Origin: Globodera rostochiensis | Lineage: Eukaryota > Nematoda > Chromadorea > Rhabditida > Heteroderidae | Direction of reading: 5' to 3' | Assembly (NCBI GenBank): GCA_018350325.1 | Contig: JAEVLN010000008.1 | Span: 1,302,001 to 1,366,000, forward strand | Length of the DNA stretch: 64,000 nucleotides | Shown: one piece after another, positions 46,413 to 57,190 of the stretch | Layout: the number at the start of each line of letters is the position of its first letter | How positions within the stretch are numbered: the stretch's first letter is position 1 | Translations under genes and position numbers: made by a program | Notes under the pieces: model-generated | The model's input: only the letters and a program-made list of their open reading frames with translations | What the model was told of the DNA's origin: nothing | Databases searched by the model: none

Positions 46413-47349
46413 TCACTTTTGCGTTTGGATTTCTGGCATTTGCCCTCCGTTGGATGGAAAGGAAATGTCGTTGAATCGGCAATGCGTGGTCAGACTAAAT
46501 CCAGCGGGTAGAACGGCGGTAGTTGGCACACATTCCCACAATTTACATTATTGAGGCTTATGACATTGCCCCAAGGTCAGCTCGTGTAGCTGTTCTTAAT
46601 TTGACTCACTTCGCTACGCACGGTTCGGCCAGCCAAAGGTACCATTCGCCTTCCAATTCGTCTCTGTATTTGCCGTAACTAACAACTAAGCTTTGATCAG
46701 AGATAAGCCTAATTCAGTGCACTTACGTGTAATACTTCTGACACTTTTTGTTGTCGATGGGTCTCTTTTGGATTACCTTAAATGACGAATCGGTTTGAGA
46801 GGGGTCTTTAGGCAAAACACCCTCCGGGCACTTTCCACCGGACCCGAAAAATGTCGAAACTCACTGAGAGGTCGTTCTCAATGTTGCAAGCAATCGGACA
46901 GGCAATGCGACCTTCAACCAAAAAAAGGTCCCTCTCACAAATCGCAACCCCTTTCCTTACTGGTCGTGTTCCCGACCAATTTGTTCCATTCATTTTGTGG
47001 CATCGGTTCACGTCGGCACGGTCTCCGGTGCGGCGAATCAGTGACCGATTTTGAGTCGAGAGTGATCAGAGCGCAATCATTCGTTCTCGACGTGCAATCC
47101 AAAGTCCGTTCTTCTGAAATGCTAAGAAAAGATGGCCCGGTTCCCATTTGAAAGGCAATCCTTCAGAATTGCGTTCCGATCATATGTGATCCAAACCACG
47201 AATGCGCGAGATTGTTCGTTTGAATTTGGACTCGGAACAAAAAACGATCTCGGATTCGTGCTCACAATCAGAGCATTATTTATCAAAACAAAAATTCTAA
47301 TTTTTCGGAACTGCAATTCCTCAAAATTGCCCATTGAGCTCCCTCCCAA
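46413..47349 (-). CDS. Tentative cysteine-rich protein gene
   Basis: Several minus-strand open segments with splice-like borders can be chained: RIACPIACNIENDLS (about 46,925-46,875), CPEGVLPKDPS..VIQKRPIDNKKCQKYY (46,830-46,735), YGKYRDELEGEWYLWLAEPC (about 46,675-46,612) and THCRFNDISFPSNGGQMP to a TGA at 46,413. Upstream, ERTLDCTSRTNDCALITL and a further open stretch reach about 47,349. Regular Cys spacing suggests an extracellular protein, but I recognise no family. The intron before CPEG would be only 34 nt, and no convincing signal peptide was found, so the model may be wrong in part. Confidence 0.35.
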
Positions 47350-47715
47350 CGAAATGCAAACTCTGACCCCATCGAGGCCATTGTGCGTTGCAGAACATGG
47401 CCAAAACCGGGAACAAAACCAGACATTTATTTCGCATATTCTTATAACATTTTATTACTTAAACGTTTCCATCGGTAAAACTGAGAGTTGGTCTTTTCGA
47501 TCATTTTCCAACAAAAAATGTAATTGGAGATCGGACAGATGAGGGAGTCCAAAATCCTGTTTTTTGGCTGAAACCCGGTCTAACCAATTATTGTTTTAAA
47601 AAACAGCTATTGAAAATGAAAAAAACAATTTGAAACTGATCGTCTTCAATTTAATAGAAAATAAAAGGAACAAAAGAATAATAAATACGTAGGAGTTTTA
47701 CATGTGAAGCAACAT

Positions 47716-50700
47716 CTATTCGGAATCGGATGAATTGCTGCTATCCACAAACTCTTTGGATATGGGCTTCTTGCTCGGACTGCTCTGGCTCTTCTTGGTC
47801 GAAGAACTCGTTTGTCCAGCTCCAGCGGACGAAGTCGCTTCTCCACCGTCTCCCTTCTTGCTCTGATACTCGCTCATTTCCCGCTCGTAACGCTCCTTGT
47901 CGTCCTTCGCTTTTTGCTCGTAGGGCTAAACACGAGAAGCGGCTGATACGCCACTCAACAAAAGAAAAGAACCAATTCAATAAATCAAAGCCGTAGCCAG
48001 GAGAGGGAGGAATCCCCCCCCCTGAAGCAGAATTCGCAAAAAAAACAAGCATTTTGAAGAATCTAAAAATCGGCAAAATTTTAGAAGTTTTGCGCAATTC
48101 TTAATATTCTTAAACAGCTTCAAAAAATTACCGGATTTTTAAAATTTTGGTTGAAAATCTGTTAATGAATTGAGTCAAAATTCAAAAAAATTTTCTCGGC
48201 TTGCCTATCGGCACCGCCGACCCCCTCACCCTCGCCTTAAAAAAGTAGTTAAAAAATCGTGCAAAAAATGTACGTTTTTTTTGTACGTATAGTAAATAGC
48301 CGATCGTATCGAAAATCGTCCTGGGGCCACCCTCCCCCCGGGCGTACTTCGTATGGGCCGGCCTCTGATTTGGCCACCCCTTGTAAAGGTATGAATCGTG
48401 TTTTTACCCACCTGCTTCTCATCCGCACTCATTGCCTTCCACATTTGACCCGCTCTTGCCGCTGTATCTACCACACTGTCCCCCGGCTTCTTGATCTGCG
48501 GTCTGTTCTCCGACTGCCAGAGGAAAAAGGCCGACTGAATGACAGAAAGTTATGGGTGTAATTAATGACCCCCGCCCCCTCATAATTGTTGTCCTTTCGC
48601 AATTTCCACCTGGTTTCTTTTTGGCGCATTCGGGTCCTTTTTCTTCTCGCCCTTCTTCCCATCCTTATCCTTCTTCTTCTCCCTTTTGCTCTTCTGTTCC
48701 TTGTTACTCTCTGTTGCTCCCTTCTTCTTCTTTTTCGCCCCGTCTTTCTCCTTGCTCTCTGCCTTGTCCGTTTCCATCAAATCATCCGACACATCCGACC
48801 CCCCGCCGTCCGAGTACTCTTCGTCCGGCTCAGAGCCCGACCCTTCCGACGAATCCTTTTCCACCTTCCTATTCCTCATCTCCTTCTCCACATTGAAGTC
48901 CTCGTCCTCCGAGTCACTTTCCGACTCAGCAGCTCGCTCTCTTGCGTCATCCTTAAAGTCAATTTTAACATTTTTATTTGTTTAATGCTGTAAAAAAACA
49001 CCTTCAGCTTCTCCTTGTACGGGTCCAACTCCTCGTCACTACTGCCCGCAAATTTGTCCGCCTCTTTGTATGACTTCTCGCCTAATCTCTGTGCATTTCT
49101 GATCTTCAGACCCTTTGTCTGTACATAATCAAAAAGACTGTTGTATTCCTCTCTAAAATTCAAGACTTTTGAAATAAAAATATTAAAATAGTGCATAATC
49201 GCGCTGTGCAGCTTACTTCCCGACATTGCTGAAAACGATCGATTGTCCACTCTTTTGAACAATTTCGAAGTCGAACGAACGCAGAGATACGTCCGACCGA
49301 GCGAAGTGCACATTGTCCACCTCTTCGAAGCGCATATACAGCGCCGGCTTATGCACATAAACAAATCCCTTCTCCAGTGGGTAAAGGAAGCCCATCGACT
49401 GGCGGACGGCGCACGAAATTGCGGGGGTGCCCGAAGCACTAAAAATGACATGCTAACGATTTACCCAAGTGGTTTTGGACCCTGTAAAGTTGCCGGGTAC
49501 AATAATGCGCGAGTTGACAATCACTCGGAATATTTTGGCCATAATTTCGTATAAATATCCCTTCATGTGCATGTCCAACTTGTTGTTGTATTGCTGGGCA
49601 AGTTGTTCCCTGATAAAAAGGAGTGTTTGCATCATAGATTTTCCTGTCCTAATATTCGCTCACTCCGTGCAGCCCAATTCAAGTTCAATATAGTCCTCTT
49701 TGGAACACTCAAGCACAAGAAAAGGATAACGAGTTTGGCCCTGCCGTACAGCCGGATTAACCTTAAATTCGCTTTTGCGGAGGTTTAGTCGCGTTAGGGT
49801 AAATGTTTTCTATTCTTTAATCTCCCGCCCCTGTGACGTCTCTGCCCCGTTAAAGCTTTGCATACATGCAACACAAAATACATATGCCGGCCGTCTTTGT
49901 GTGGAAGCAGAAACATCCGAGTGATCGTCTTCAGTGGCACTTTGTAGTCGTAAGACTTCCCATGAAAAGACAAATGATTCTGGAACACTTTGATTTCGTA
50001 GCGCCCACGGGGAGTGGCCAGAAGGATGTCAGAAAGTGTGGCAATTGCTTGGCCGGCCTCGCTTTCCACCTCTGCAAAACGCAGCACCTCCTTACGAAAC
50101 TCCTAAAACGGAACCAAATTCCAAGCGTTAAATTGAGCCACACGTTCACCAACCTCAACCACATCTTGGTCCTCGTTCTCGGGATCATAAGGGATGTGGA
50201 AACGCATTTCCGTCAATTGAACCGGACATTCTTCATTGGGATGGAATTCGACGATAGCTTCAGATTTGGCAGTCTGGCAACGCATGACATTTGAAAGTGG
50301 AATTTCGAACGCAACTTTGTCCGCCACATTGAAAACCAAATTCTGACCTTAACGTGAAAAAAATTATTATTATTATTAGACTAAATTGCCCCTTTTTTTA
50401 AATTCCTCAAGAAAAATACCCCCCCCCCCCTAAATGTTTTTTGAGAAAACTTAAATACAGTAACAACGTAAAACACATCCTTAAGAATTGACTTTTTTTT
50501 GAGTAAACCTTCGAATTCCGCTTCTCCGTAATTCCACCCCTTCAGAGACAATTCGTTCTTTCTTATAGATTTCTGCCATTTTGAGCTAGAAAATGTTGAA
50601 ATTCTTTCTAAATCCTGAATTTGGTGGGATTAGATGTGAAAACCATAAAGAATCACGCACGCTTTCTTTGAGACCTCCAAAGCGATGGTGCGTCCCCGAA

Positions 50701-50947
50701 TTCGTGACCACTTTCAGCCCGGCTTTGTTTCCTAATTTTTGCCATCCCAAATGGTCAATGTCCCCTTCAGCGATCGTCAAAACTTTGCCAGTGCCTTTGT
50801 TCTTGAATTGAACATTCTGACGTGATAATTTGAGAAAGCCGTCATTCTAAAGAGTAATATAAAAGAAATATAACCAAGTGAAACACTTACAAATCCACCC
50901 ATTTCTTCCTGAAACACATTGGAGAACTCCAACGCTTCAGTGCCCAT
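47716..50947 (-). CDS. SSRP1: SSRP1, histone chaperone subunit of the FACT complex
   Basis: SSRP1 pairs with SPT16 to disassemble and reassemble nucleosomes during transcription and replication. The minus-strand start at 50,947 reads MGTEALEFSNVFQEEMGGF. The N-terminal domain continues with DHLGWQKLGNKAGLKVVTN, and the middle PH-like domains with FEIPLSNVMRCQTAKSEAI, LATPRGRYEIKVFQNHL, DYKVPLKTITRMFLLPHKDG, KIFRVIVNSRIIVPGNF and YPLEKGFVYVHKPALYMRFE. Then come an acidic tract, a Lys/Asp-rich stretch with KKDPNAPKR, a single HMG box split by an intron (FFLWQSENRPQIKK and AARAGQMWKAMSADEKQ) and a Ser/Lys tail ending EFVDSSNSSDSE. Order and length match the SSRP1/HMG-3/HMG-4 family. The intron around 47,990-48,370 carries a dispersed repeat with a GC hairpin. 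Confidence 0.92.
47992..48370. mobile_element. Dispersed repeat in an SSRP1 intron
   Basis: It begins GCCGTAGCCAGGAG with a C run, resembling the CAGG..CGTAACCAG ends of the small elements at 12.2, 52.3 and 62.5 kb. It includes the GC hairpin motif at 48,195-48,220. The right end is not clear to me, so the borders are approximate. Confidence 0.4.
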
Positions 50948-51812
50948 TAGAGTTTAGTTGTTATAACTAGTAATAAGGACCGGAATATAGCAAAAATTTC
51001 GAAATTCACAAAATCAATTTTGGGGGTAATTGTTAAGAAAATTGCGCAAAAATTGCTTCAATTCTGTGGTTAATTTTATTTTAGAAATAATTTTGTTGCG
51101 GAAACATAGCGCGTCATTTTGCATTTTATTACCGTTAAGGAAGACAATGCACTATCTCGCTTTTCCCTCTTTTTCTCTTTCTCTAACCGTTCTCTTCTTT
51201 TGGCATTCTCTCTCACCTTTTTTAGCAAATATTTTGACCATCGCGCTAATTTTTGAATTTAGCGTTTTTTCTTTACTTTTTTCCCCGGTTTTTGGAATCC
51301 CGACAAAATTCATTAAAATTTTCCGGCGGCGCTTGTCGGCACCGCCGACCCCCCCCCCCCAAAGTTAATCAGAAATCTCAAAAAAATTTATGATGGATGA
51401 GTTTTAATAATAATAATTTTAAAAAATTTGTCTTAACATCGACCATAACAAAAAAAAATTTCGCTGTTGTCAATCCCAATTAATCCCAATCCCGAAAAAA
51501 GATTTTTAAAAATTCTAAAAAATATCATGTTTTCTTCATTTGCCTCCATTTCCTGCGCGCAAATTTTCTTTTAATTGCTATTTCCTGCGTTAAGTTATAG
51601 TGTCCCTATTTTTAGGCATTTATTATTCTATTGTTTGCTTTTTATACAATTAGTCAAGATGCTGCAAATTATGAAGAATTATTTCTACATTATCCATCAT
51701 CAACTTGCAACTAAACATTGTCATTTTATGTCATATCGACAGAGGAAACTTTTCGTAAAACAAATTATATTTAATAAATGTCCACATTTTATATAAGGAC
51801 TCCCACTTTCTG
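50948..51812. other. Divergent intergenic region, SSRP1 / unknown gene
   Basis: AT-rich DNA containing one GC hairpin copy (51,322-51,349) next to a C run, in the same context as in the MITE-like elements (preceded by AAAATTTTC). This suggests an old element between about 51,000 and 51,360. No gene seen. Confidence 0.45.
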
Positions 51813-53024
51813 ATGCCGACATTAATTCCATCTCGCGTACTTTCGATGGCAAGCACTTCCTCCGACAAACTGCAAAGTGTTCTGTTGAATTGTGACAAAA
51901 GCATACGAACAATTCGGGAACTGAAACAAAAAATCGAACATTCTGCAAAAACGAAAAGAACTATAGGTTATATATAACATACCTATAGACATATCTTCAA
52001 TTATTTGATAACATATGCAAAGTTATGGAATATTTTTTAGAGGAATCAAATGCCGATGTTTGGGAACAAAAGTTTGACTACGTCAATGAGAAATTCGTGT
52101 GCTGTCACAACATTTGGGATGCGGCGAGGTTGGCTGTGCAAAAGTACGCATCGGCAAAATGCGGCATTAATGTAACGATAAAACCAAACACAAAGTTGGG
52201 CCCTCTCATTGGTATGATCGCTTCGAATGACTGCAATCTCAGAAACGCGTGGAAAGGAATTGAGGCCGCCAGATCGCAAATTGAGTGAGTTCAAATTTAA
52301 TGTGTTCAGCAAGGGCGTACCCAGGGGGGGGGCTGCAGCCTCCCCCCCCCCCGAAAATTTTTTTGAGAGAAAAAAAAGCGAAGGGGGACCCTTTTGTTTT
52401 TTTGAAATTAGCCCCCCCCCCCGCCGAAAAAATTTTCTGTGTACGCCTTGGTGTTCAGGACAGGTTGGGAAAACCTGCTTTTATTTGTCTCATTTCAGAA
52501 AAACTCGTGTTTTACCATTGGGCCAATTTTTTATTTTAAAAATTACGAAAGTGTCCTTTTAATATAATGTATTTAGAGAGGACCTGGAAATTCGAAATAG
52601 AATGCTACCGAAGAACGGTTTTGTGGAGATTCAAGAAGAAAATTGCATTGACCTAAGTGAATTAGAAATGAGTGGTGAAGCACTCAACTGCGGTTCACCA
52701 GCAGCGAACGAAGAAGCAATTGAACGCTTTTCTTGTGATGAGCAAATGAAAACCCCGGAAGTTGGTGAATTGGAGGAGATCGGTCGCTTTATGGAAAATA
52801 TGCCCGAGGTTGAGGCTGAATGTGCGCAAGAGTACGGTGAAGAGGAGGATTTGAGTTATGGGGAAAACGACTTGGACGCGACTAATGATGTGGATCCGGA
52901 TCAGCTGGAGCAGTACAACAAGCAGCTCAAAGAATTTGTGCACGGGATGAGGCATTTGCCGCCTCCTGCGGGGCTCAAGCATAAGAAAGCGTTGATTCGA
53001 TTTTTCATGAAAGCATCGATCTAA
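51813..53024 (+). CDS. Unrecognised 281-aa protein
   Basis: Exons 51813-51966, 52041-52284 and 52577-53024 join in frame (282 codons with stop). The N-terminus has a short helical segment (DKLQSVLLNCDKSIRTIREL), the centre SNADVWEQKFDYVNEKFVCC and a moderately conserved-looking stretch GINVTIKPNTKLGPLIGMIA. A very acidic region follows (ELEEIGRFMENMPEVEAECA, EYGEEEDLSYGEND), and the C-terminus is LPPPAGLKHKKALIRFFMKA. There is no signal or membrane segment. A second Met at 51,849 (MASTSSDK) is an alternative start. I do not recognise the family; a nuclear or structural coiled-coil role would be a guess. The second intron holds a 141-bp MITE. Confidence 0.65.
52310..52450. mobile_element. 141-bp hAT-like MITE in an intron
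   Basis: The left end is CAAGGGCGTACCCAG; the right end read on the other strand is CAAGGCGTACACAG. An 8-bp direct duplication, GTGTTCAG, flanks it exactly (52,302-52,309 and 52,451-52,458). The interior is C runs and GAAAATTTTTTTGAGA-type sequence shared with the 62.5 kb element. Its insertion in the intron did not disturb the splice sites. Confidence 0.85.
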
Positions 53025-53643
53025 AAAATGCAATTTGTTATACGATGCTAAGTCAAGATGGCTTTTGTTGTTGTTTTTGCATATTTCCATTGAACATTTT
53101 CGCAAATAAATTATTTATTCCACGGGATTGGCTGTCAAATTTAGATTGGTGTTTTTCTGCCAATTGTAAGCATATTTTGCCAAATTAAATGGTGTTCCGA
53201 TTTGGAAGGGACGAACCATGGAGCATATTTTCGGGAAATCTTCACATTTTTCTCTCAAAAAGTATGATAGAAAGTGTTTCCAGGGGTTCCGGGGGTGTAG
53301 GACCCGAATCTTCCCTCTGTTTTGACCGATTCCTAATTCCGGACCTGAATTGTAACAGCGTTCAAAATGGATTTCGTTGCTTTTGCGTTGTCTTTATTGA
53401 TCTCTTTAACAACTTACTAAGTTTATTTATTATAAATAGGTGGAGGTTTGTTCGACCAAATATTCGAATTCGGGGTTTGAAATTAGCAAAATCCGAGCTC
53501 GGATTCATGTTCTTCGCATATTTTCACCCTAGAAAACATGCATTCAAAAATATTTAAGATTTTTCCGTCGGACCACAATTCTTTACCATTGCCAAAATTT
53601 TAGTAATTAGGTAGATATTATTCTAAAAATAATAAGCAGAGGC
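53025..53643. repeat. Intergenic with dispersed AT-rich repeat
   Basis: About 53,270-53,580 is a copy of the family with GAATTCGGGG, TTTGAAATTAGCAAAATCC and GAGCT..GGATTC blocks that also occurs at 36.9 kb and, in part, at 7.2, 11.1 and 61.2 kb. The short interval must also contain the PGK promoter. An AG six nucleotides before the PGK ATG could be a trans-splice site. Confidence 0.5.
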
Positions 53644-55875
53644 ATGGCATCGTTCAATAAATTGGCCATTGACCAGGTGGAGCTTAAAGGAAAGCGCGTT
53701 TTGATGCGCGTGGATTTCAATGTGCCGGTTAAGGTCGGAATTACAAACCAATTCATTTCTTTTAACTCAAATTAAGAATGGGAAAGTGACAAGCAATCAG
53801 CGTATTGTTGCTGCTCTGCCAACGATTAAAGTGAGTAGAAGGACTCTTTTTTGATTATTGAACTTTTGGGAATCGTAAGGTTGATCAGATCTTTAATTGG
53901 GTTGTTGATCTTTTTCTCCATTTATTATATAGTATGCCATTGACCATGAGGCAAAGTCGATTGTGTTGATGAGTCATTTGGGGCGACCGAATGGCCAAGC
54001 GCAGCAAGAATATTCAATGAGACCTGTGCACGAGGAGTTGGAGCAGTTACTTGGAAAGTACGTCTTAATTTGTTTGTAATTATTCAATGCTTAAGTTGTT
54101 CTCCAGAAAGATCGTTTTTCTTGCCGACTGTGTCGGCTCAGAAACTGAGAAGGCCACAGCCGATCCGACGTCGGGGACCATTTTTCTGCTCGAAAACCTT
54201 CGATTTCACTTGGAGGAGGAGGGAAAGGGCAAAAATTTGGCCGGAGAGACGGTAAACTTTCCCAAAATTTTAAATTTGCTAAAATGGAGAGGTCGGATTT
54301 AGGTGAAAGCGCCAAAGGAGGCGGTCGATGCCTTTCGCACCTCTCTCTCCAAACACGGCGACCTTTTCGTAAACGACGCCTTTGGCACGGCACATCGAGC
54401 GCACAGGTGGGCGGTGGGGTTTTTGAATTTTCCCGGGCCGAACCTCTCCCATAATGGAATAAAAACTGAAAATGCATCAATACTATATAAATCTTTTGGA
54501 GGAAATTGTTTAACAAAAATGCAATAAAAAGAAAGAAATACCCCCTGTTTTTAACACTTTTAACATAGACAAAATACAGTTCAATGGTCGGCTGTGCTGT
54601 GGAGCCACGAGCGTCCGGATTTCTGATGAAAAAAGAATTGGAATATTTTGCCAAGGCACTCGAATCTCCGACGCGTCCATTTTTGGCCATTCTCGGCGGT
54701 GCCAAAGTGGCGGACAAAATTCAACTGATCAAAAATTTGCTGGACAAAGTAGACGAAATGGTCATCGGCGGGGGCATGGCTTTCACCTTCCTCAAAGTGA
54801 CCGACGGGATGCCAATTGGAAAGTCACTGTTCGACGAGGAGGTCCGTTGGCATGCCGAAAAAGTTCAAAACAATGATTTGGGGTGGCGGAAGGGGTGTAT
54901 TTGGGCGCTGTTGAAGGATTCAGGCCCATAGCAAGAGGCGAGGTGCCCCCCCCCATACGAGATTGAAGCCTATCGTACGAATGGGTCAATCTTCAATTAT
55001 AATTACGCGCTTATTGTTGTGTGTAAATGCACTTAACTTTTTAGGGAGACGCTGAAGTATACCAAAACTACATAAATTTTATTTAAAAAAATGCGCGATC
55101 AGAGTCAAAGTGTCAAACAATTTTTGAATTGTTTTTGCTTTAAATAAACCTAAAACGGATACTTTTAGGGCTCCAAAATCGTGAATGATTTGATGGCAAA
55201 AGCGAAGGCTAAAAATGTGAAGCTTCACCTTCCGGTGGATTTTGTGGTTGGCGATGAGTTCGAAGAGAACACGCCCTTCTCTACCGTTGAAGCAAAAGTT
55301 GGCATTCCCGAGGGAAAAATGGTTGGTTTTCGTTTGTGATTTTTCCCGATGGCCTTTCATTTATATTTTTTAGGGCCTGGACATTGGCACCGAAAGTGTC
55401 AAACGGTTTGCCGAAGTGATTGGACGGGCTAAGTCCATCGTCTGGAATGGACCTGCGGGGGTGTTCGAATGGCAGCATTTCGCCGGAGGGACCAAAGGAC
55501 TGCTGGAGGCGGTCATCGGAGTTACAGCGACGGGCGCTACTACAATAATTGGCACGTCCGATTAAAGAATACTTATTGGGCATATTGGCTAACATAAAAC
55601 AAAACCTTTAGACTGATTTTGACAAATAATATTTTTAATTTGAGGCGGAGGCGACACGGCCACAGCGGTGGAGAAATGGGGCGCCGAGGACAAAGTCAGG
55701 TGGGTATATTTTTGTGTAACAAAATGAAAATGTTATTGGTTTTGTTTAATGATGAATTAATTACTAAGTAATTTTATAACATTTTCAGCCATGTGAGCAC
55801 TGGTGGCGGTGCCAGCCTTGAACTGCTGGAGGGCAAAGCATTGCCCGGCGTCGTTGCTCTAAGTGATGCCCCTTA
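53644..55875 (+). CDS. PGK: Phosphoglycerate kinase
   Basis: PGK transfers the acyl phosphate of 1,3-bisphosphoglycerate to ADP in cytosolic glycolysis. The start [20 protein letters not shown] is followed by the N-domain signature RVDFNVPVK (exon 1, 53644-53733). Exon 2 starts at 53,777 ([18 protein letters not shown]). Later exons give [121 protein letters not shown] and [20 protein letters not shown], ending [24 protein letters not shown]. Substrate-binding, hinge and nucleotide-loop motifs ([21 protein letters not shown]) are present and the frame is unbroken, so the enzyme should be active. Length and order are normal for eukaryotic PGK. Introns are more numerous than in many nematode PGK genes I recall. 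Confidence 0.95.
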
Positions 55876-56713
55876 AGTGACCATAAACGAGGATAGACCA
55901 ATAGGCAATCATTTAATATATTATGACTGTTGGAAAATATCATTTACGAGTGTTAGTGACAATATTTAATGGTTTAAAACATTCCTTAATTAGAATTTGC
56001 AAAAATTTTGATTTTGGAATCGGGCCTCTTAATTTGTTTGGAACCGGATCTCCAGCATATGCATTTGGAATAATGGTACCGGGACGACATTGGCTGTTGT
56101 TGACTAAATTCGTCTGCTGAATTCGTTGTTTCGATGCGGGGATGTTGGGCAATGAATGATCAGCCGCCAGGGGATGGGAGCTGAAAATAATCAAAAGTTG
56201 CAACTCGCCAGTCTTTCTTTCTTTTCCATTCTTTGTCCCCCCCCCCTCCCAACACTTTCGGTTGAAACAGCGAACCTTTTGTTGGATGGGTTGGTTGCAT
56301 AAATAAATGAACAAAAAACATATTGTGTGCGCCATGGCCGTGCCCACTGCTGGACAAAACGCTCGACTCCAATCTCGTTACCCTTTCCATTCGATGGAAA
56401 TAATTTCTTTCTTTATACATTACAAGGGAATTGATTTTGTTATTTTTTCGAATAAAAATATTTAGATTTTTTCAGGCAGGCTCACGGATATGAATTTTCG
56501 TATCTGTACCCGTTTCCTCAAAAACCCATTTCCGTTATCCCTCCGTCCTCAAAATATCATATCCGTCCGTATCCGGATATATCCGCGGATATCCGTGAGC
56601 AAGCCTGGATTTTTTACATTAATAAATGGCCCTTTGGTTTAACGCCATGACTCAATCAAATGCTCTTCAATTGATGGCAAATAGAAATTAAGATTCGCCG
56701 CGTTCAATTAAAA
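55876..56713. other. Intergenic between PGK and a small secreted-protein gene
   Basis: Contains the PGK 3' region, one C run (56,238-56,245) and a complete 135-bp MITE (listed separately). No gene seen. Confidence 0.5.
56473..56607. mobile_element. 135-bp hAT-like MITE
   Basis: The left end is CAGGCAGGCTCACGGATAT; the right end on the other strand is CAGGCTTGCTCACGGATAT. An exact 8-bp duplication, GATTTTTT, flanks it (56,465-56,472 and 56,608-56,615). The interior repeats TATCCG-type hexamers. It has no coding capacity. Confidence 0.85.
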
Positions 56714-57190
56714 ATGTCCATCAGCAGCTCGGCCATCGTCGTGGCACTTTCAATTTTGGGCGTGTTTATGTCCGATGGGTCAATGGGCCAAATCGACTGG
56801 TTTAGCCCCCCGCCGAACAGCGGAGGAGGCGCCGTGGGGGCCGATGGTGCTTTTGTACAAATGAAAGTTAATCATTGAGACGAAACCTCAGGCCAACCGG
56901 GGCAGCCTTCGTTTCATCCGATCAAAGTTGAGGACGCCGGATATCCGACATGGGACCAAATGCCCAACAATCCATCAGATTGGCAAATTACTTTTTATTG
57001 TTATCGCGTTTTTTGTTTTAGTGCCGGAGAAGACGACCCCTTCGGCAAGTGTTTTGGGCATTGAAAGTGACGGCTTGCCAAGTTGGGAACAAATGCCGGA
57101 CAACGCACCGGCGGCGGGTGAGACGAGGCAATTGAAGCGAAGGCAAATTGTTTTTTAGGAGCTGCAAATAGCGATGGTCGGAGGGAATAA
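56714..57190 (+). CDS. Small secreted protein with repeated W(D/E)QMP motif
   Basis: The start gives MSISSSAIVVALSILGVFMS, a signal peptide, followed by GQIDWFSPPPNSGGGAVGAD. A second exon (about 56,892-56,970) encodes GQPGQPSFHPIKVEDAGYPT then WDQMPNNPS. A third (from about 57,022) encodes TTPSASVLGIESDGLPS then WEQMPDNAPAA. The last exon ends AANSDGRRE with a TAA at 57,188. The two units (G-Y/L-P-T/S-W-D/E-Q-M-P-N/D-N) are clearly duplicated. The junction between exons 2 and 3 is unresolved: the only GT donor giving the right phase makes a 22-nt intron, so either a non-consensus donor or a sequencing indel is involved. Function unknown; a secreted peptide precursor or effector-like protein are possible. 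Confidence 0.5.
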
